A stretch of DNA of 64,000 nucleotides from Isoetes taiwanensis (taxonomy: Eukaryota > Streptophyta > Lycopodiopsida > Isoetales > Isoetaceae): positions 9,579,003-9,643,002 of the forward strand of contig JAJEKV010000006.1 of the NCBI GenBank assembly GCA_021234155.1, given 5' to 3'. The notes below the pieces were generated by a model. It made no database searches. It worked only from the letters and a program-made list of their open reading frames with translations, and was not told the origin of the DNA. The position numbers and the translations under genes are program-made. Below, piece after piece: positions 33,303 to 44,800 of the stretch (the stretch's first letter is position 1; every line of letters begins with the position of its first letter).

Positions 33303-33881
33303 ATGGCTATGGCGCTTAATCCGGTTGTGGATCAATCCGGTTCATACTTTGAATCATTTGATTTGGAAGCAAATCTGCCTAAAATCTCAAACCGGAGCAC
33401 AGGTGTGAGAAAGAGAACTCCAGAACAAGAACGGAATCATAAAAGATGCCAAAGGAAAAGGAAAAGAAAAAGGGAAGCCAAAGAAGAATTAGCAAAAATT
33501 GCATCAGCAGAGGGAGGATCCACCAGAACGGCCTCTACTAGGCGTCGGATGGTGTTGAAATTATTATCTTCATTTCATAGCACCACTAATGGCTTGGCTG
33601 ACCGTGATAAGAAAGAGGTTTTACGAGATTTCTTGGAAGATGACACAATGGACAGCGTACTTGGTGAAGAGCTGAAAGATTTGCAAGCCAAGGGCATTGT
33701 GGTCAGCAACCCCAAGGCTTCCATTCAACTTGTGAAGAAGTCTAACAGCAATGACAGTTTAGCAGCCAAGAGTAGTTGCCTTGCTATGGCCGTAAGAGGA
33801 GGCATTACCGAAAATGCTAATCCTGTCAGTGCTCGGGGTTTTGGTAAACTACTCGCTGGTTTTGATCACTGCTCGCAGTGA
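33303..33881 (+). CDS. Lys/Arg-rich ORF fused upstream of LINE endonuclease
   Basis: This 192-codon frame begins MAMALNPVVDQSGSYFESFD. It has a strongly basic segment (RNHKRCQRKRKRKREAKEEL) like a nuclear signal or nucleic-acid-binding helix, then KLLSSFHSTTNGLADRDKKE. Its last ~20 codons overlap the start of the LINE endonuclease frame. It may be the LINE ORF1 or a captured piece. No zinc knuckle or RRM was seen, and I do not recognise a family. Confidence 0.45.
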   Translation: MAMALNPVVDQSGSYFESFDLEANLPKISNRSTGVRKRTPEQERNHKRCQRKRKRKREAKEELAKIASAEGGSTRTASTRRRMVLKLLSSFHSTTNGLADRDKKEVLRDFLEDDTMDSVLGEELKDLQAKGIVVSNPKASIQLVKKSNSNDSLAAKSSCLAMAVRGGITENANPVSARGFGKLLAGFDHCSQ

Positions 33882-36835
33882 TCCCTATGGTGATCTTTAT
33901 GATGACATTGCTCAATTCAAACAGTTGGGGCATGTTATTCTTCTTGGTGATTTCAATGCTCGCACTGCTGAAATGCAAGCTGCTCAACTCATACTTGAGG
34001 ATGTCCGTGACCCTTTATGGATGTCTGCTAATGATACATTCTTTCCACGTTCATCGCCTGATGCTAACAAACCCCTCTCAACATTTGGAAGGGAGCTCAT
34101 CCAGTTGTGTGAAGTCTTTGAGATGGTACTTTGTAACGGCTTAGAGCAATGGCCACACTCTAAAGGTAATACATGCAGACAGGATAGGCAGGGTGGTGGT
34201 ACTAGTGTTGTTGATTATGTCATTTCCCAAGTGCAAGCCTTGGATCTCATTTCAGATTTTCGAATTGGCACAAGGCATAGAGATGAGGAGATAAAATCTG
34301 ATCACTATCCACTTTATTTGTCATTAAAGTGGCAGCTTCCACCTCTTCAACCCATTGCTATCCAGGCTCCCGCCCCTCGCATTTGCTTGACTTATTCTAG
34401 ATCTTTTGAATATGAACAGACATTAGCTCCTGCGCTTGCAGGTATTTTGGATTACCCAACTCTTCAAGAGTGTAATGCAGCATTTGCTGATGCTTTGCTT
34501 ACTTCTGCTGTCTCTTGCTTTGGTACACGCACTTCTGGTGTTGCTCATGCTGGTAGGAAATCCTTTCCTAGAAATGCCTAGTTTGATGAAGGATGCAAGC
34601 AGCCTAAAAAACAATTGCGAACGATAGTTGAGCGGATCGTGACATAATGCCATTCAGAATTATAAGTCCGTTTTGAAACGCAAGAAGAAGGCACGCTTTG
34701 TTCTTTGAGCATCGGCAAATGTTTGAATTCATCAAGCACGTGAGCCTCGGACCTTCCCGGCGCAAAAAATATTATATCGACCACCTCCTACCCTTGGACA
34801 TATTTCTATGCGGCAATGGGATGAGCGATTGGTCCACTTATATGATCATCCCGGGTCCTTAATTACATTGCCTCCTTTGGTAGGTGATGTTCTTCAATTC
34901 ACACGAGGAGGAAGTCAAAGAAGGATGCGGGCATCTATCTAATGGCAAGTCTCCCCGATCTTCACACGGTTTGCAAGCGTAATTGTTTAAATGGGGGTCC
35001 GCTATTGCTTCCAATCATCACTACTATTTTAAATCAAGCTTTGCAAGAAGGCTTGCCGAAACTTTGGGGTCGGTAAGGTCGCACTACCAATTTTCAAAGC
35101 GGTGATAAGTATGACCCTTCTAATTATCGCATGACCATGGTAAGTTCCATATTTTCAAAGCTCTTAGCCGCCTCTTCTTGAGAAGCGATTGACATCATGG
35201 GCGTAACATACCGTGTATGCGTCTTTGTAGGGACGGCAAAGTGGCTTTAGTCCATGCCATTCTATAATAGACCATATTTTCACATTGCGCATGCTTATTG
35301 AACATAGTCGAAGTTTGAAACAAGACCTCTATATATGCTTTGTGGATTTTACTTCTGCTTTTGATACAGTACGACGCGAGCTTCTTTGGCAGTGCTTGCA
35401 GGCATTTGGAGTTCCACAAGATCTTCAAAATGCAGTTTATCGGCTCTATGAAAGGGTTTTTGCTAAATTTCCAGCATCAGGTACTCAAATCACTAGCAAT
35501 ATTGGAGTTCGTCAGGGTTGCCCTTTATCTCCTACACTCTTTGGCTTGTACATTGATCAATTGGAAGAATGGCTTGATAATCATGGCGGCGGAGGTCCAC
35601 ATTTGGCACACTATATCATTAGGCAACTTATGTATGCTGATGATGTTTCACTTCTGGCACATACCGCTGCTAGTATGCAGCAACATTAACATTTACATGC
35701 TCTGCACAGTTTTTGTGAGAACACAGGTCTGCGTGTTAATCTCCAAAAGACCAAGCTTTTGGTAGTTCAATCTTCTCGTCACAATGTTCCCACTATGCAC
35801 TATGATAGCCGCGAAGTTGAAGTTGTAGATAGCTACAAGTATCTTGGTGTAGAATTCTGTAAGAACACACTTTGGGAACGATTAATATTACCAAGCCGGT
35901 GGTGCTGGATGGAGAGCACTCTATGCAATGCAAAACAATTGTTTTCGCAAGAGAAATTCATGATTAGCCACGAAAAGCCCACTTGTTTGGGCTTTGGTAG
36001 AGCCTACTTTTTGTATGGTTACGAAGTGTGGGGGCTTGCCATTAGTGCTAGTGCTTGGGAGAGCTTGGAGCGGGTGCAAAAGTTCTTTCTCACTTACAGT
36101 CTCGGAGTTAAAACAACGGTGCCCTATGCTATTCTTTTACAAGAGACAGGTTTTTGGCCTCTTCAACATTCTGCCATGAAGCGCCATCTCCACTATATCT
36201 GCAAGGTGCACCACATGGATGATGTTAGGTATCCTGTTCTTGCACTTGCCATGGCTGAATCTCCTCAGCGTTTGAAATGATGTTGGAAAGAGCATTGCAC
36301 TACATGGTTTGCCCGTTGGGCTGTTACAGCGAAACCTTTGCCTCGATGCTTGCCGCCTCGATCCTAAGCTTTTGCAACAATATCTCAATGGTCGTTTTTT
36401 TTTTCTCAAAATATATGGGACGCAGTTACTTTGGCCCAAGTGAAAACTGGTCATTATCATGCACACATAAATCCCACCCTGGCACCAGGGCCCCAAGCTT
36501 ATTTGCTTGCTTCATTGTCCAGGAACAAGCTTGTAGCTATTGCATCAATTCGCACGGGTTCCACAGAGCTCGGATTGAGACGGGGTAGATGGAAGCGGCC
36601 GCAATTGCCGCGAAGCGAGACTATGTGCCTGCCTGTCGCCCGATTCTGTTATTGAAGATGAAAGCCATACTCTTCTGAGTTGCCCTGCTTTTGAGATATA
36701 TTCCGTAATCATTTTTTGACCTTAGCATTCCATTCCATGCTTCCACAACTTCTCAAAGCACCATCTGTGCATGACTTGGCATTATACATACTTGAGGTTC
36801 TAGATAAACATCTGCAATTACTGAGCCCTCAGTAG
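33814..36835 (+). pseudogene. Decayed LINE of non-L1 type (endonuclease and reverse transcriptase)
   Basis: Endonuclease remnant (33880-34350): VILLGDFNART, GTSVVDYVISQ, IKSDHYPLYLSL, typical of APE-like LINE endonucleases, with the N-terminal part missing. After a decayed stretch (NYRMTMVSSIFSKLLA near 35125), the reverse transcriptase reads QSGF, LRMLIEHSRSLKQDLYICFV, DFTSAFDTVRREL, VRQGCPLSPTLFGLYIDQLE and the catalytic YADDVSLL (about 35640), then SYKYLGVEF. The C-terminus has IRTGSTELGLRRGRWKR and VIEDESHTLLSCPAF, a zinc-ribbon region. Plant L1 elements read KLDFxKAYDxV and RQGDPLSP, so this copy belongs to another clade, closer in motif style to RTE/Jockey/Dualen-like elements. Several frameshifts and stops make it dead. 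Confidence 0.85.
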
Positions 36836-36989
36836 TCATTATCTCTGCTTGTCTAGTATCATCATTACTGCAAAGGTTTTTCCCTTGAAAACCTTTCGAG
36901 GCATGGGTTTTTTAAACCTAGTAGTAATGATTGTACTAGCCCATTGTATGGGTCCCATGACATATTGGTCTCCGTGGACGTTAAAAAAT

Positions 36990-39929
36990 CTATTCTATTA
37001 TATTATTCATCCTAGGAATCTTACCAAAGCAAAATTGAAGAGGGAAGAGATAGATTGCAAAGGGGGAAAATGGGTTTTGTACAAACGAGTTAGAAGAGCA
37101 GATGCAATTCCCAATTCTGTCATAGAACTTGTGCAGCAATTTTGGACTGAAAACAGTAGGGTCTCTCCAAATGCAAAGGATGTCAAGTTCAGAAGATTGG
37201 AACGAAATGTAAGATAGGATCATGCCATTCACTATCTGGAAGAATCACAGGTTATTTCATTTCTTCATCTTCACCACATTTTCTATTGTTAATGTGGTAT
37301 GTGGTATGTGGTTAGTGATTGCTTGTGATATGTGGTTGGTGTGGTTAGTGATTGCTTGTGGTATATGGTGCCTATTAATGCTGTGATATATGATATGTGG
37401 TGTCTAGTGCGGTGAGGCACGTGGTGTAAAATAAATGCTGTAAATATATGCTTTGTGGTGCCTAGTGTGGTGAATAACATGGTGTAAAATACATGTTGTA
37501 ATATATGCTATGTGGTGCCTAGTGTGGTGAAAAATATGGTGTAAAATAAATGTTGTAAATATATGCTTTGTGGTGCCTAGTGTGGTGAATAATATGGTGT
37601 AAATTAAATGCTGTAATATATGTTATGTGGTGCCTAGTGTGGTGAAAAATATGGTGTACAATAAATTATGTAATATATGCTTTGTGGTGCTTACTGTGGT
37701 GAATAACGAGGTGTAAAATACATGCTGTAATATATGCTATGTGGTGCCTAGTGTGGTGAAAAATATGGTGTAAAATAAATGTTGTAAATATATGCTTTGT
37801 GGTGCCTAGTGTGGTGAATAACATGGTGTAAAATAAATGTTGTAATATATGCTATATGTGGTGCCTAGTGCAGTGAAAAATATGGTGTACAATAAATTAT
37901 GTAATATATGCTTTGTGGTGCCTAGTGTGGTGAATAACGAGGTGTAAGATGAATGTCTGTAATATATGCTATGTGGTGCCTAGTGTGGTGAATAACGTGG
38001 TGTAAATAAATGCTGTAATATATGCTATGTGGTGCCTAGTGTGGTGGAAAATGTAGTGTACAATAAATTATGTAATATATGCTGATCACCTTGTTATCTT
38101 CCTTGCAGTTGCAATTGTTCAGGAAATTCAAGACGGAACATCCTAGTGTTATGATCAAACAGAGGATGTTTGAAAAGCTGAAACCATGGTTTGTTGTAAA
38201 ATTAAAGGACTTCAATAGTTGCTGCTGTATATACCATGTTAGAATGCAGATGCTAATAGATGGCTTCAATAGTATGAGAACTAAGCACCCAAAAAGCTGC
38301 AGCTGCACTTGTCAACTTTGCAGGTCAGACATATATGGTGAATGCAGGGCGTCTGAATACAAAATAAGTAGCACAAGAAGTCTGTGGCAGGGAGAAGTTC
38401 TCTATCTGCCCACATGAACAATCTAGTGATAGTGGCATGGTGAAGTGGGAATACCTAGACTATGAAAAAACTGAATTCAGAGATGGCAGCAAGAAGTCTA
38501 AGCTCGTTCACAACACAATAAAACTGCAAGTCTTCCACTGGTGAACAAAATGTTGGAGAAGCTTCCAAAATTTCCTTTACACAACTTCAGATATAAGTGG
38601 CAGGCAGGCCAGTACAAAGAACTCCTTGATAACTTGCCTGGAGATGCTTACCTATCCGTGGTTGACTTCGCAGAGAATTATACTTTTAAGGAGCAGAATG
38701 AAGTTCAGTCCATGCGCTGGGTCAACAACCAGATAACTATATTTGTTCAAATAATCTATCAGGTTGATCCACGGACAGACACCATTGAGAAGGAAACACA
38801 CTACTATGTGTCAGATGATAGGGAACATGACACACTTTTTGTTCAACATTGTTTTATGAAACATTTTTAGTACTTAAAGCAGAAAGGCAATGTCCCCAAA
38901 CAACACTATGTATTTTCAGATGGTGCTACATCACAATTCAAAGCATCCAGACCATTTTATTTTGTTGGAAGGTACAGTTGTGATACAGAGGTCAACATGA
39001 TGTGGAATTTCTTTGGATCAAACCATGGAAAAGGTGAACATGATGGGAAGGCAGCAGAATTGAAAAGATGGATACGAGGTCTACAGCTTAAACATCCTGA
39101 CATTCAACTAAATAATGCCCATGATGTGGTGAAAATTGCAGAGGAACAATTTCAATGTGGTACATCTGAGTGGACTGAAAATGGAAGAAAAGTTCGGAGA
39201 TACTTTTGGGAAATAAAACCTGAGGATATCAACAGGAAAAAGGCTTGGGGTGCAGAGATAATTCAAAAAACCAGGCAAATTCATTCAGTCCATGGATTCA
39301 GCACAGGAAATCCAACACAGCTACATACCAGAAAGCTATCATGTTTTTGCAGCAATTGTTTGGATGGAAAATGGGACATGTGTGAGAACAAATTGTATGT
39401 AGATGAATGAAACCTTGTAGTTGTTGAACCATCCTCCAATGTTTATGCAGATGTGGAAGAGACCTGCAAGTCTACCAGGCCACTATACTCAACCTCGGCA
39501 AATGTACTTGCAGAAGCACTCAGAGAAGGAGACAACTTTGCTGTTGCTGCACCTAAAGGGAATGAGGAGGATTCTGTATTTTGGATGTTGCTATGCACCA
39601 AGCCAAAATTTGAAGTTGAAAATGACTTCAAGCAGAACGGAAACTCGTTTGTGAGAGGTGAAATCGTTGTGGAGGGCATTTACTATAGAAAGAAGCCTCG
39701 GTCAAAGATGATGTATGAGTTGTGCACAAACGAGCCAAAGTCACTTGTATTCTCTACTCAAATTTGTGCTATTCGAGTTCCCATGCAGCAGATCAAGAAA
39801 GGTGCTCGAACTGTTTACAGGCTAGACCAGGCAGATGAGGAAAAGATTCTAGAAAATTTGCCCGAGGTTTTATCTGATGAAGATAGCATGTCTGATGAAG
39901 AATATTTTTTTTCTGGAGCTACAGTATGA
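36990..39929 (+). pseudogene. Unusual DDE-type transposase gene, two exons recognised
   Basis: Exon 1 (to 37250) encodes VIELVQQFWTENSRVSPNAK, a TAG stop, then HYLEESQ before a GT donor. Exon 2 starts at 38109 after CTTGCAG and reads LQLFRKFKTEHPSVMIKQRM, LKPWFV, CSCTCQLC. After two small frameshifts (~38400, ~38540) it continues NFRYKWQAGQYKEL, VVDFAENYTFKEQNEVQS, VSDDREHD, QHYVFSDGATSQFK, NFFGSNHGKGEHDG, LHTRKLSCFCSNC, then a C-terminal domain with DSVFWMLLCTKPKFEVENDF. The DFAENY, FSDGATSQFK and SNHGKGxxDG motifs look like a transposase-like family I associate mainly with animal genomes; I cannot name its superfamily. The stops at 38868 (TAG) and 39408 (TGA) fit CAG>TAG and TGG>TGA changes. 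It is nearly full length and was probably recently functional. Confidence 0.72.
37270..38090. repeat. ~57-bp minisatellite inside the transposase intron
   Basis: About a dozen units carry TGTGGTGCCTAGTGTGGTGA, then ATGGTGTAAAATAAATG and a TAATATATGCT tail, with period 56-60 bp from about 37385. The upstream part (37290-37385) holds shorter TGTGGT-rich variants. It fills most of the intron 37251-38108. There are no unique spacers, so it is not a CRISPR array. Confidence 0.95.
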
Positions 39930-40248
39930 CGTCAGCTGAGATCCTAAGTTCATTGTTGAACACCATCTTACAGGTTAGGAAATGATTCAAAAATTTTGAA
40001 TATATGTTGTTGTGTCTTGCCTTGTTTGGGAATAATATAAGAAACTCAATTCCATGCTCAATTGTATTTTGATATCCCTTGTTTCAATGTAATATGTTTG
40101 CTTTTGATGTAATATGTAATTGTATTTTGATGTCCCTGATGTAACATGCGCCAGGTTCACCACATGTCACCACATGTTTCACCACATGGGTCACCACGCC
40201 AGGTTCACCACATGTTTCACCACATGTGTCACTTTCTGGCTCTTCTCC
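39930..40248. repeat. 3' flank of the transposase with CACCACATG repeats
   Basis: Non-coding. At 40150-40235 TTCACCACATG-type units recur six times (CACCACATGTCACC, CACCACATGTTTCACC). The Ty3/Gypsy element is inserted at 40249. A related cluster occurs at 52070-52130 on the other side of it. Confidence 0.8.
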
Positions 40249-41882
40249 TGTGACGTTCCAGGGGAATATACGCTATGCATACGTATATTCCTGGACCCGT
40301 CACTATACAAGTCTATCTTCATAGCCTTGTATACCATAGATTGTGGCACTAGGGGGCGTGACTAAGTTATTCATATAACTTAGCCAACCTTAGGTTAAGA
40401 CCATTTTCCACGTGGCCTTAACCTATTGGGCACCCACCACACGAGACTCACCCGATTGGTGCCACGTGGCATCTTAGGTGGACCCTAACATATAGGTCGG
40501 AACCCTAACCCTAGGCCTTTTTTTCAGCCCTAGCACCCAGAGACTCATCTACTGCTCAAAACCCCGTTTGAACATCGCTTTGTTGTGGCATAGTCCGGTG
40601 CGGCAGCCCCCCGCAGGTAGACTCGCTCTTGGAGCAAGAGCAGCATCACGTGAGTCAAGACCATGGAGGCACACGGATCCGGAGGGAGAGCATCGGGAGC
40701 GGGTATGTAGGGTAGTAGTTGTGATAGCTCATTTGGAATTAGCATTCCATGTGCTAGTATCTTGTATCTAGAGTAGAGCCATCCTAGAACCCGTATTCAA
40801 CATCTTGAACCCTAATCAATGAACCCTAACCATTAGTTAGATTGTATGATTAGGCTAAGATGTTCTTCTTATGATCATTCTTAGGATAATGATGATTATG
40901 TGATGTTGGTTGATCATGTTTGCTCCTCTTGTATTGGGAAGGGGGTAGAGACCTAGGGCCATATGTGTAGTATGCTCCTAGAGTAGATCCCTTAGTTCCT
41001 ATTAGATGCGGCTGTGCATAGGAGCCCACCAGGCTATTGAGGCTATGATATGACTTCAAAGACCAGATAACGGGGCTAGAGGGAAAGTGGAGGGAGGATC
41101 CCCTGCCGAAAGTGGGGGCTTCGGGATTCCATAGTGGGCTAGGCTTATGGTGGGTCACTTCGTGTGGGCCGCTATGGGTCCGGACACCTCCCCGGGCAAT
41201 GGTGTTGCCACCTGCCTCTCGAGAGCTGCAAGTGATAGCTTGGCTCGCTTTGGGGGTTCACCGGTAATGCATCGCGGTGTCGCCATACGATTCTCTAGCC
41301 CCACAGCACCTCTAGACCCTGGGAAGGGGAGATGCAACCCTTCCTCGCCTCATCGACCGGGGAGATGCAACCTGAGTAGTCCCGATGGGTGATGCCATGG
41401 GATTAGGGTCCCGGAAGGCTAGAGTCCCCGCCGAGCCTGATCTAGCCCATCCGCAAAGTATGCAATGAGGGGGATGGAGTGGTCAACCCTAGCCATTGTC
41501 TTATGCCAGCCCTCGCCATTGTTATGACTCGGTCTGCTCTATCTTGAGACCTATCCAGTCAGTCTACCTCCTTATGAGTCGGAGCCATGGGTAGGAGCTC
41601 TCATGTTTTATGGTTTATGATTATCTTCTTTGCTCATATGGATATGTGATGGACTACCCTTCGAGGTAGTATGTTGTATTGTTATTGCTAGTTCTGACGT
41701 TGTTTATGCTTCGGCGTGATAGGAGCCCATAGGGGAAGGGCGCTGGACACCTTTCGTGTCCCCTTTCCGCACTCACGGAGTTCCATAGTGCGGATAGACG
41801 GAGGGCCTGTGCGGTTGTTGAGCCGGACGGGGGATTTCCTGCCGAGTGTACGGCGGGTCGATGTTTAGCAGGGAGCGTCACA
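40249..41882 (+). repeat. 5' LTR (1634 bp)
   Basis: Its U3 holds two CACGTG G-box cores (40409-40414 and 40463-40468). Differences from the 3' LTR are mostly 1-3 base indels near CG dinucleotides and G/C runs. The open frames inside it are not genes. Confidence 0.95.
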
Positions 41883-41883
41883 A

Positions 41884-41895
41884 TGGTATCAGAGC
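41884..41895 (+). promoter_or_regulatory. Primer-binding site (tRNA-iMet)
   Basis: TGGTATCAGAGC lies one base after the 5' LTR, the usual initiator-Met tRNA site. Confidence 0.93.
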
Positions 41896-44800
41896 AATGT
41901 TCTTGGTTGACCAAGAGCTAGCACTGACCATATCCCTGAATAGGTAGACTAACTGGCCTAGCTAATTAATGGAATGAGAATTCCAGTCTTGAACCGCGAA
42001 ATGTGGGAGAAAATTTTTTCCCATTAGCAGGGTCGTAATTAGATTAAGTATAGTCTAAGTGGTAGAAATAATATAGTCAAAAGAAACCTTCTAGTAAATT
42101 TGAGCTCAAGTTGTTCATGAACCGCACCTTTCAAGTGAAAAATTGAATGAGAAATCGCTCAAAAATAAAGCTTGAAAGAAATCGCTGAAATGACCACTAC
42201 TTGGCCCAAAAGGAATTAGGAAATTTTGAGAAATAGTTAAGTGATTAGGGAAATACCTTAATTATTAACCCATAGTTATAATAAATTTACTCTTAAGAAA
42301 AAGTAGCTAATAAACCTATAAAAAGCCTCTACTCCTTGGAAGTTCCCAAATAGTAGCTTGAACCTTTCCTTTACCCTTGTAAAGCTTAATTAGAAGCTAA
42401 TCTCCGCTGCCATAAGAGTGTCCACTAAGCAACAGCCGACGATCGACCCAAAGGAGCCTGAAGATAGAGGCAAGATCGCCAAGAGGCCACCATCAAGGAA
42501 GCTAAGTTGTTGGGAGGACCAAACAAGTAGCTAGGAAGGTTGGAAGCTCCAGCTTGCAAATCCACGTCGAAGCACTCACGGTGGGTGGCGACAAGCAAAT
42601 TCTTGAGGCCTGCGACCTAGGGTCGACGATTAACTTGGCCACTCAAGCTCTTCCATGACGAATCGCTTCAGCGAGGAGGAGCAACGACTTAACAACGCCC
42701 GCTCGAGGTGAAGGCAGTAGCAAGAGCAAGCTCGCAACGTAAGCAACCCCAACACTCAGAAGCGAGGGTGAGCAAAGAAGCGTGAGGAGCAATCTCGACA
42801 ACAATGAAAGCAACTCCAAATGCAGAACAGCCGGTGGGGAGCCAACAATCAATGCGTAAGAAAAGGAAGGAAGAGATGCCGGCAAAGGAGAGAACAACAA
42901 CTAGATCGAACCGGAGGAGGACGAAACCGAGGAGGAAAGACCACAACAACAAGAGGAGGGAGCAAGAGGCTAAAAGAAGAAGAGGAGGAGGAGGTCGAAG
43001 AACGTATTACAGCCTTCACGCCGACAACAATATCCAATGCAGTCCAAAGGAGGGCAACATCAGAGAAGCTACTTAAAGCTGAAGCAAGATATGGGAGTAC
43101 GAAGAAGAAGGCAAAGATGCAAGATTTATCTCCGCCAACGGATCCGACAAGGTAGCCGACCAGGGTCGAAAATCGCTTCCTCCACCACCTCGACTCGATT
43201 CTCCGAAGAAAGTCTCATGGGCCAAATCCCCAAAGACAAGAGAGTCGCCGCATATTTGGCATTGCCATAAATCACCGATGATCCGTAAAAGTCTCTTTTT
43301 CGAAAGTGCCTACATCAAAGGTCTATGTAGGAATTCAAGATGGGCTACGACTACCGAGCCACATCAACGACGGTGGGGTCTCGCCAGAAGCGCCAAAGCC
43401 GAGGGCCAAGATATGCACCCTTGATGGTCCGAGTCCCCGCAGAGGTAGTACACAGTGGAGCTGATACAACTTTTGAAGAAGGCAACCTGCGATCCATACC
43501 AAGCAGGCTCAAAGACCTCCACCCTGAGGAGAATTTACAAGGAGAAGTCGTGAAGAGCCCACCTACCAAACTATATAAATATAAGTTTTTTTTCCCCGTA
43601 CATTGTTTTTACTCATTAGAAATAAAATTACTTTGAAATTAATTGCTTGTAAGATATAAAAATGTTCTTGTATAAATTACTTCTAGTAGAATCCTTTGCA
43701 TCTTATTTAGAATGCTCTTAATTGGCTAAATAGCATAAAATTTTGACATAGAAATAAAAATTGCTTCAAAATCGGCTGAACCCATCCGGAAGTCACTTGA
43801 TTTAGGGCAAAATTGATCCAAACTTCGTATTAAAAGATGTTAGAATGCTTAGAAATTGTCTAAAAAATGCAGTGTAGCACTTTTAAATTTGTTAAAATAT
43901 CTAAAAACAGCAAAAAACGGTCAACTCGGGTCTCACCGCGCAAAAAAACTCTGGCTTTGCGGACGCGAGGGCCTCATTTGCGCGCTCGGCCCGATTTGCT
44001 GTCATTTGTATTTTTAGATATCCTTTTAACATGGGAAAAAGTTGCTAGTTAGATCGAAATTGCCCAATTAGTCGTGTTAGCATCTTCAAATCCCCTAAAA
44101 CTCTTACCAACCCACGAAAGACCCAAATCGGGTCACACCGCCAGCAAAAAGGCATATCGTTGGAGACTTGAGACCTCATTTGGCGCCCCTGACCGGGTTT
44201 CATATGTTTTGGCCAAAAATTTTGCAAAATGCATTGAAAGGTTCTTAGTGCACATGCTAGCCTCTTGCCATGCAATTGTAGTGTCTTGTAACACCCCATT
44301 CTAGCTTCTCAATCTATTTGAACCTCATCTTAAAAAGAATTCCCACAAGAAACGGAATTGAACCTCCCACCCACAGGTTGAACCCCCCCAAACCCCCGTG
44401 CCAACCACCATCAAGGGGCATCGTTTATGTTTGAATTACAATCTTTAATTATATTTAAGCTTTAATAAGTTAAATAATATTAATGGCCAAGCCTTAAACT
44501 TAGAACCAAGGTCCTTAAGCGAGATAGCGACATCATCTGCACTCATCATAGCTTAGTTGTCACTCTTATCTTGCTAAGTGTCTTCTTGTCCCATACGTAG
44601 TATATAATTAAACTTTTCAGAGAAACCCAGCTAGTTGCCAAGGCCTTAGAAATTGTTGTCACACGTTGGTAGGGTACACCAACACACGTTATAGATGCAC
44701 TATCATCAAGTGTCTTCAGCCTTGCCTTTGTATCATAGATAATTATCTAGGAATTCATTCTATCTAGGCAATTCGGTCCTAGCACACCAAGTACACCCAA

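Noticed and set aside
37270-38090. CRISPR-like array
   Set aside because: Units are contiguous without unique spacers and the DNA is plant nuclear; it is a minisatellite.
40501-40515. Telomere-like AACCCTAACCCTAGG
   Set aside because: There are only two units, present in both Gypsy LTRs, so it is part of the LTR promoter region and not an interstitial telomere.
40850-41392. Overlapping frames on both strands inside the Gypsy LTR
   Set aside because: They are not conserved as frames in the 3' LTR, where indels break them; LTRs are non-coding.
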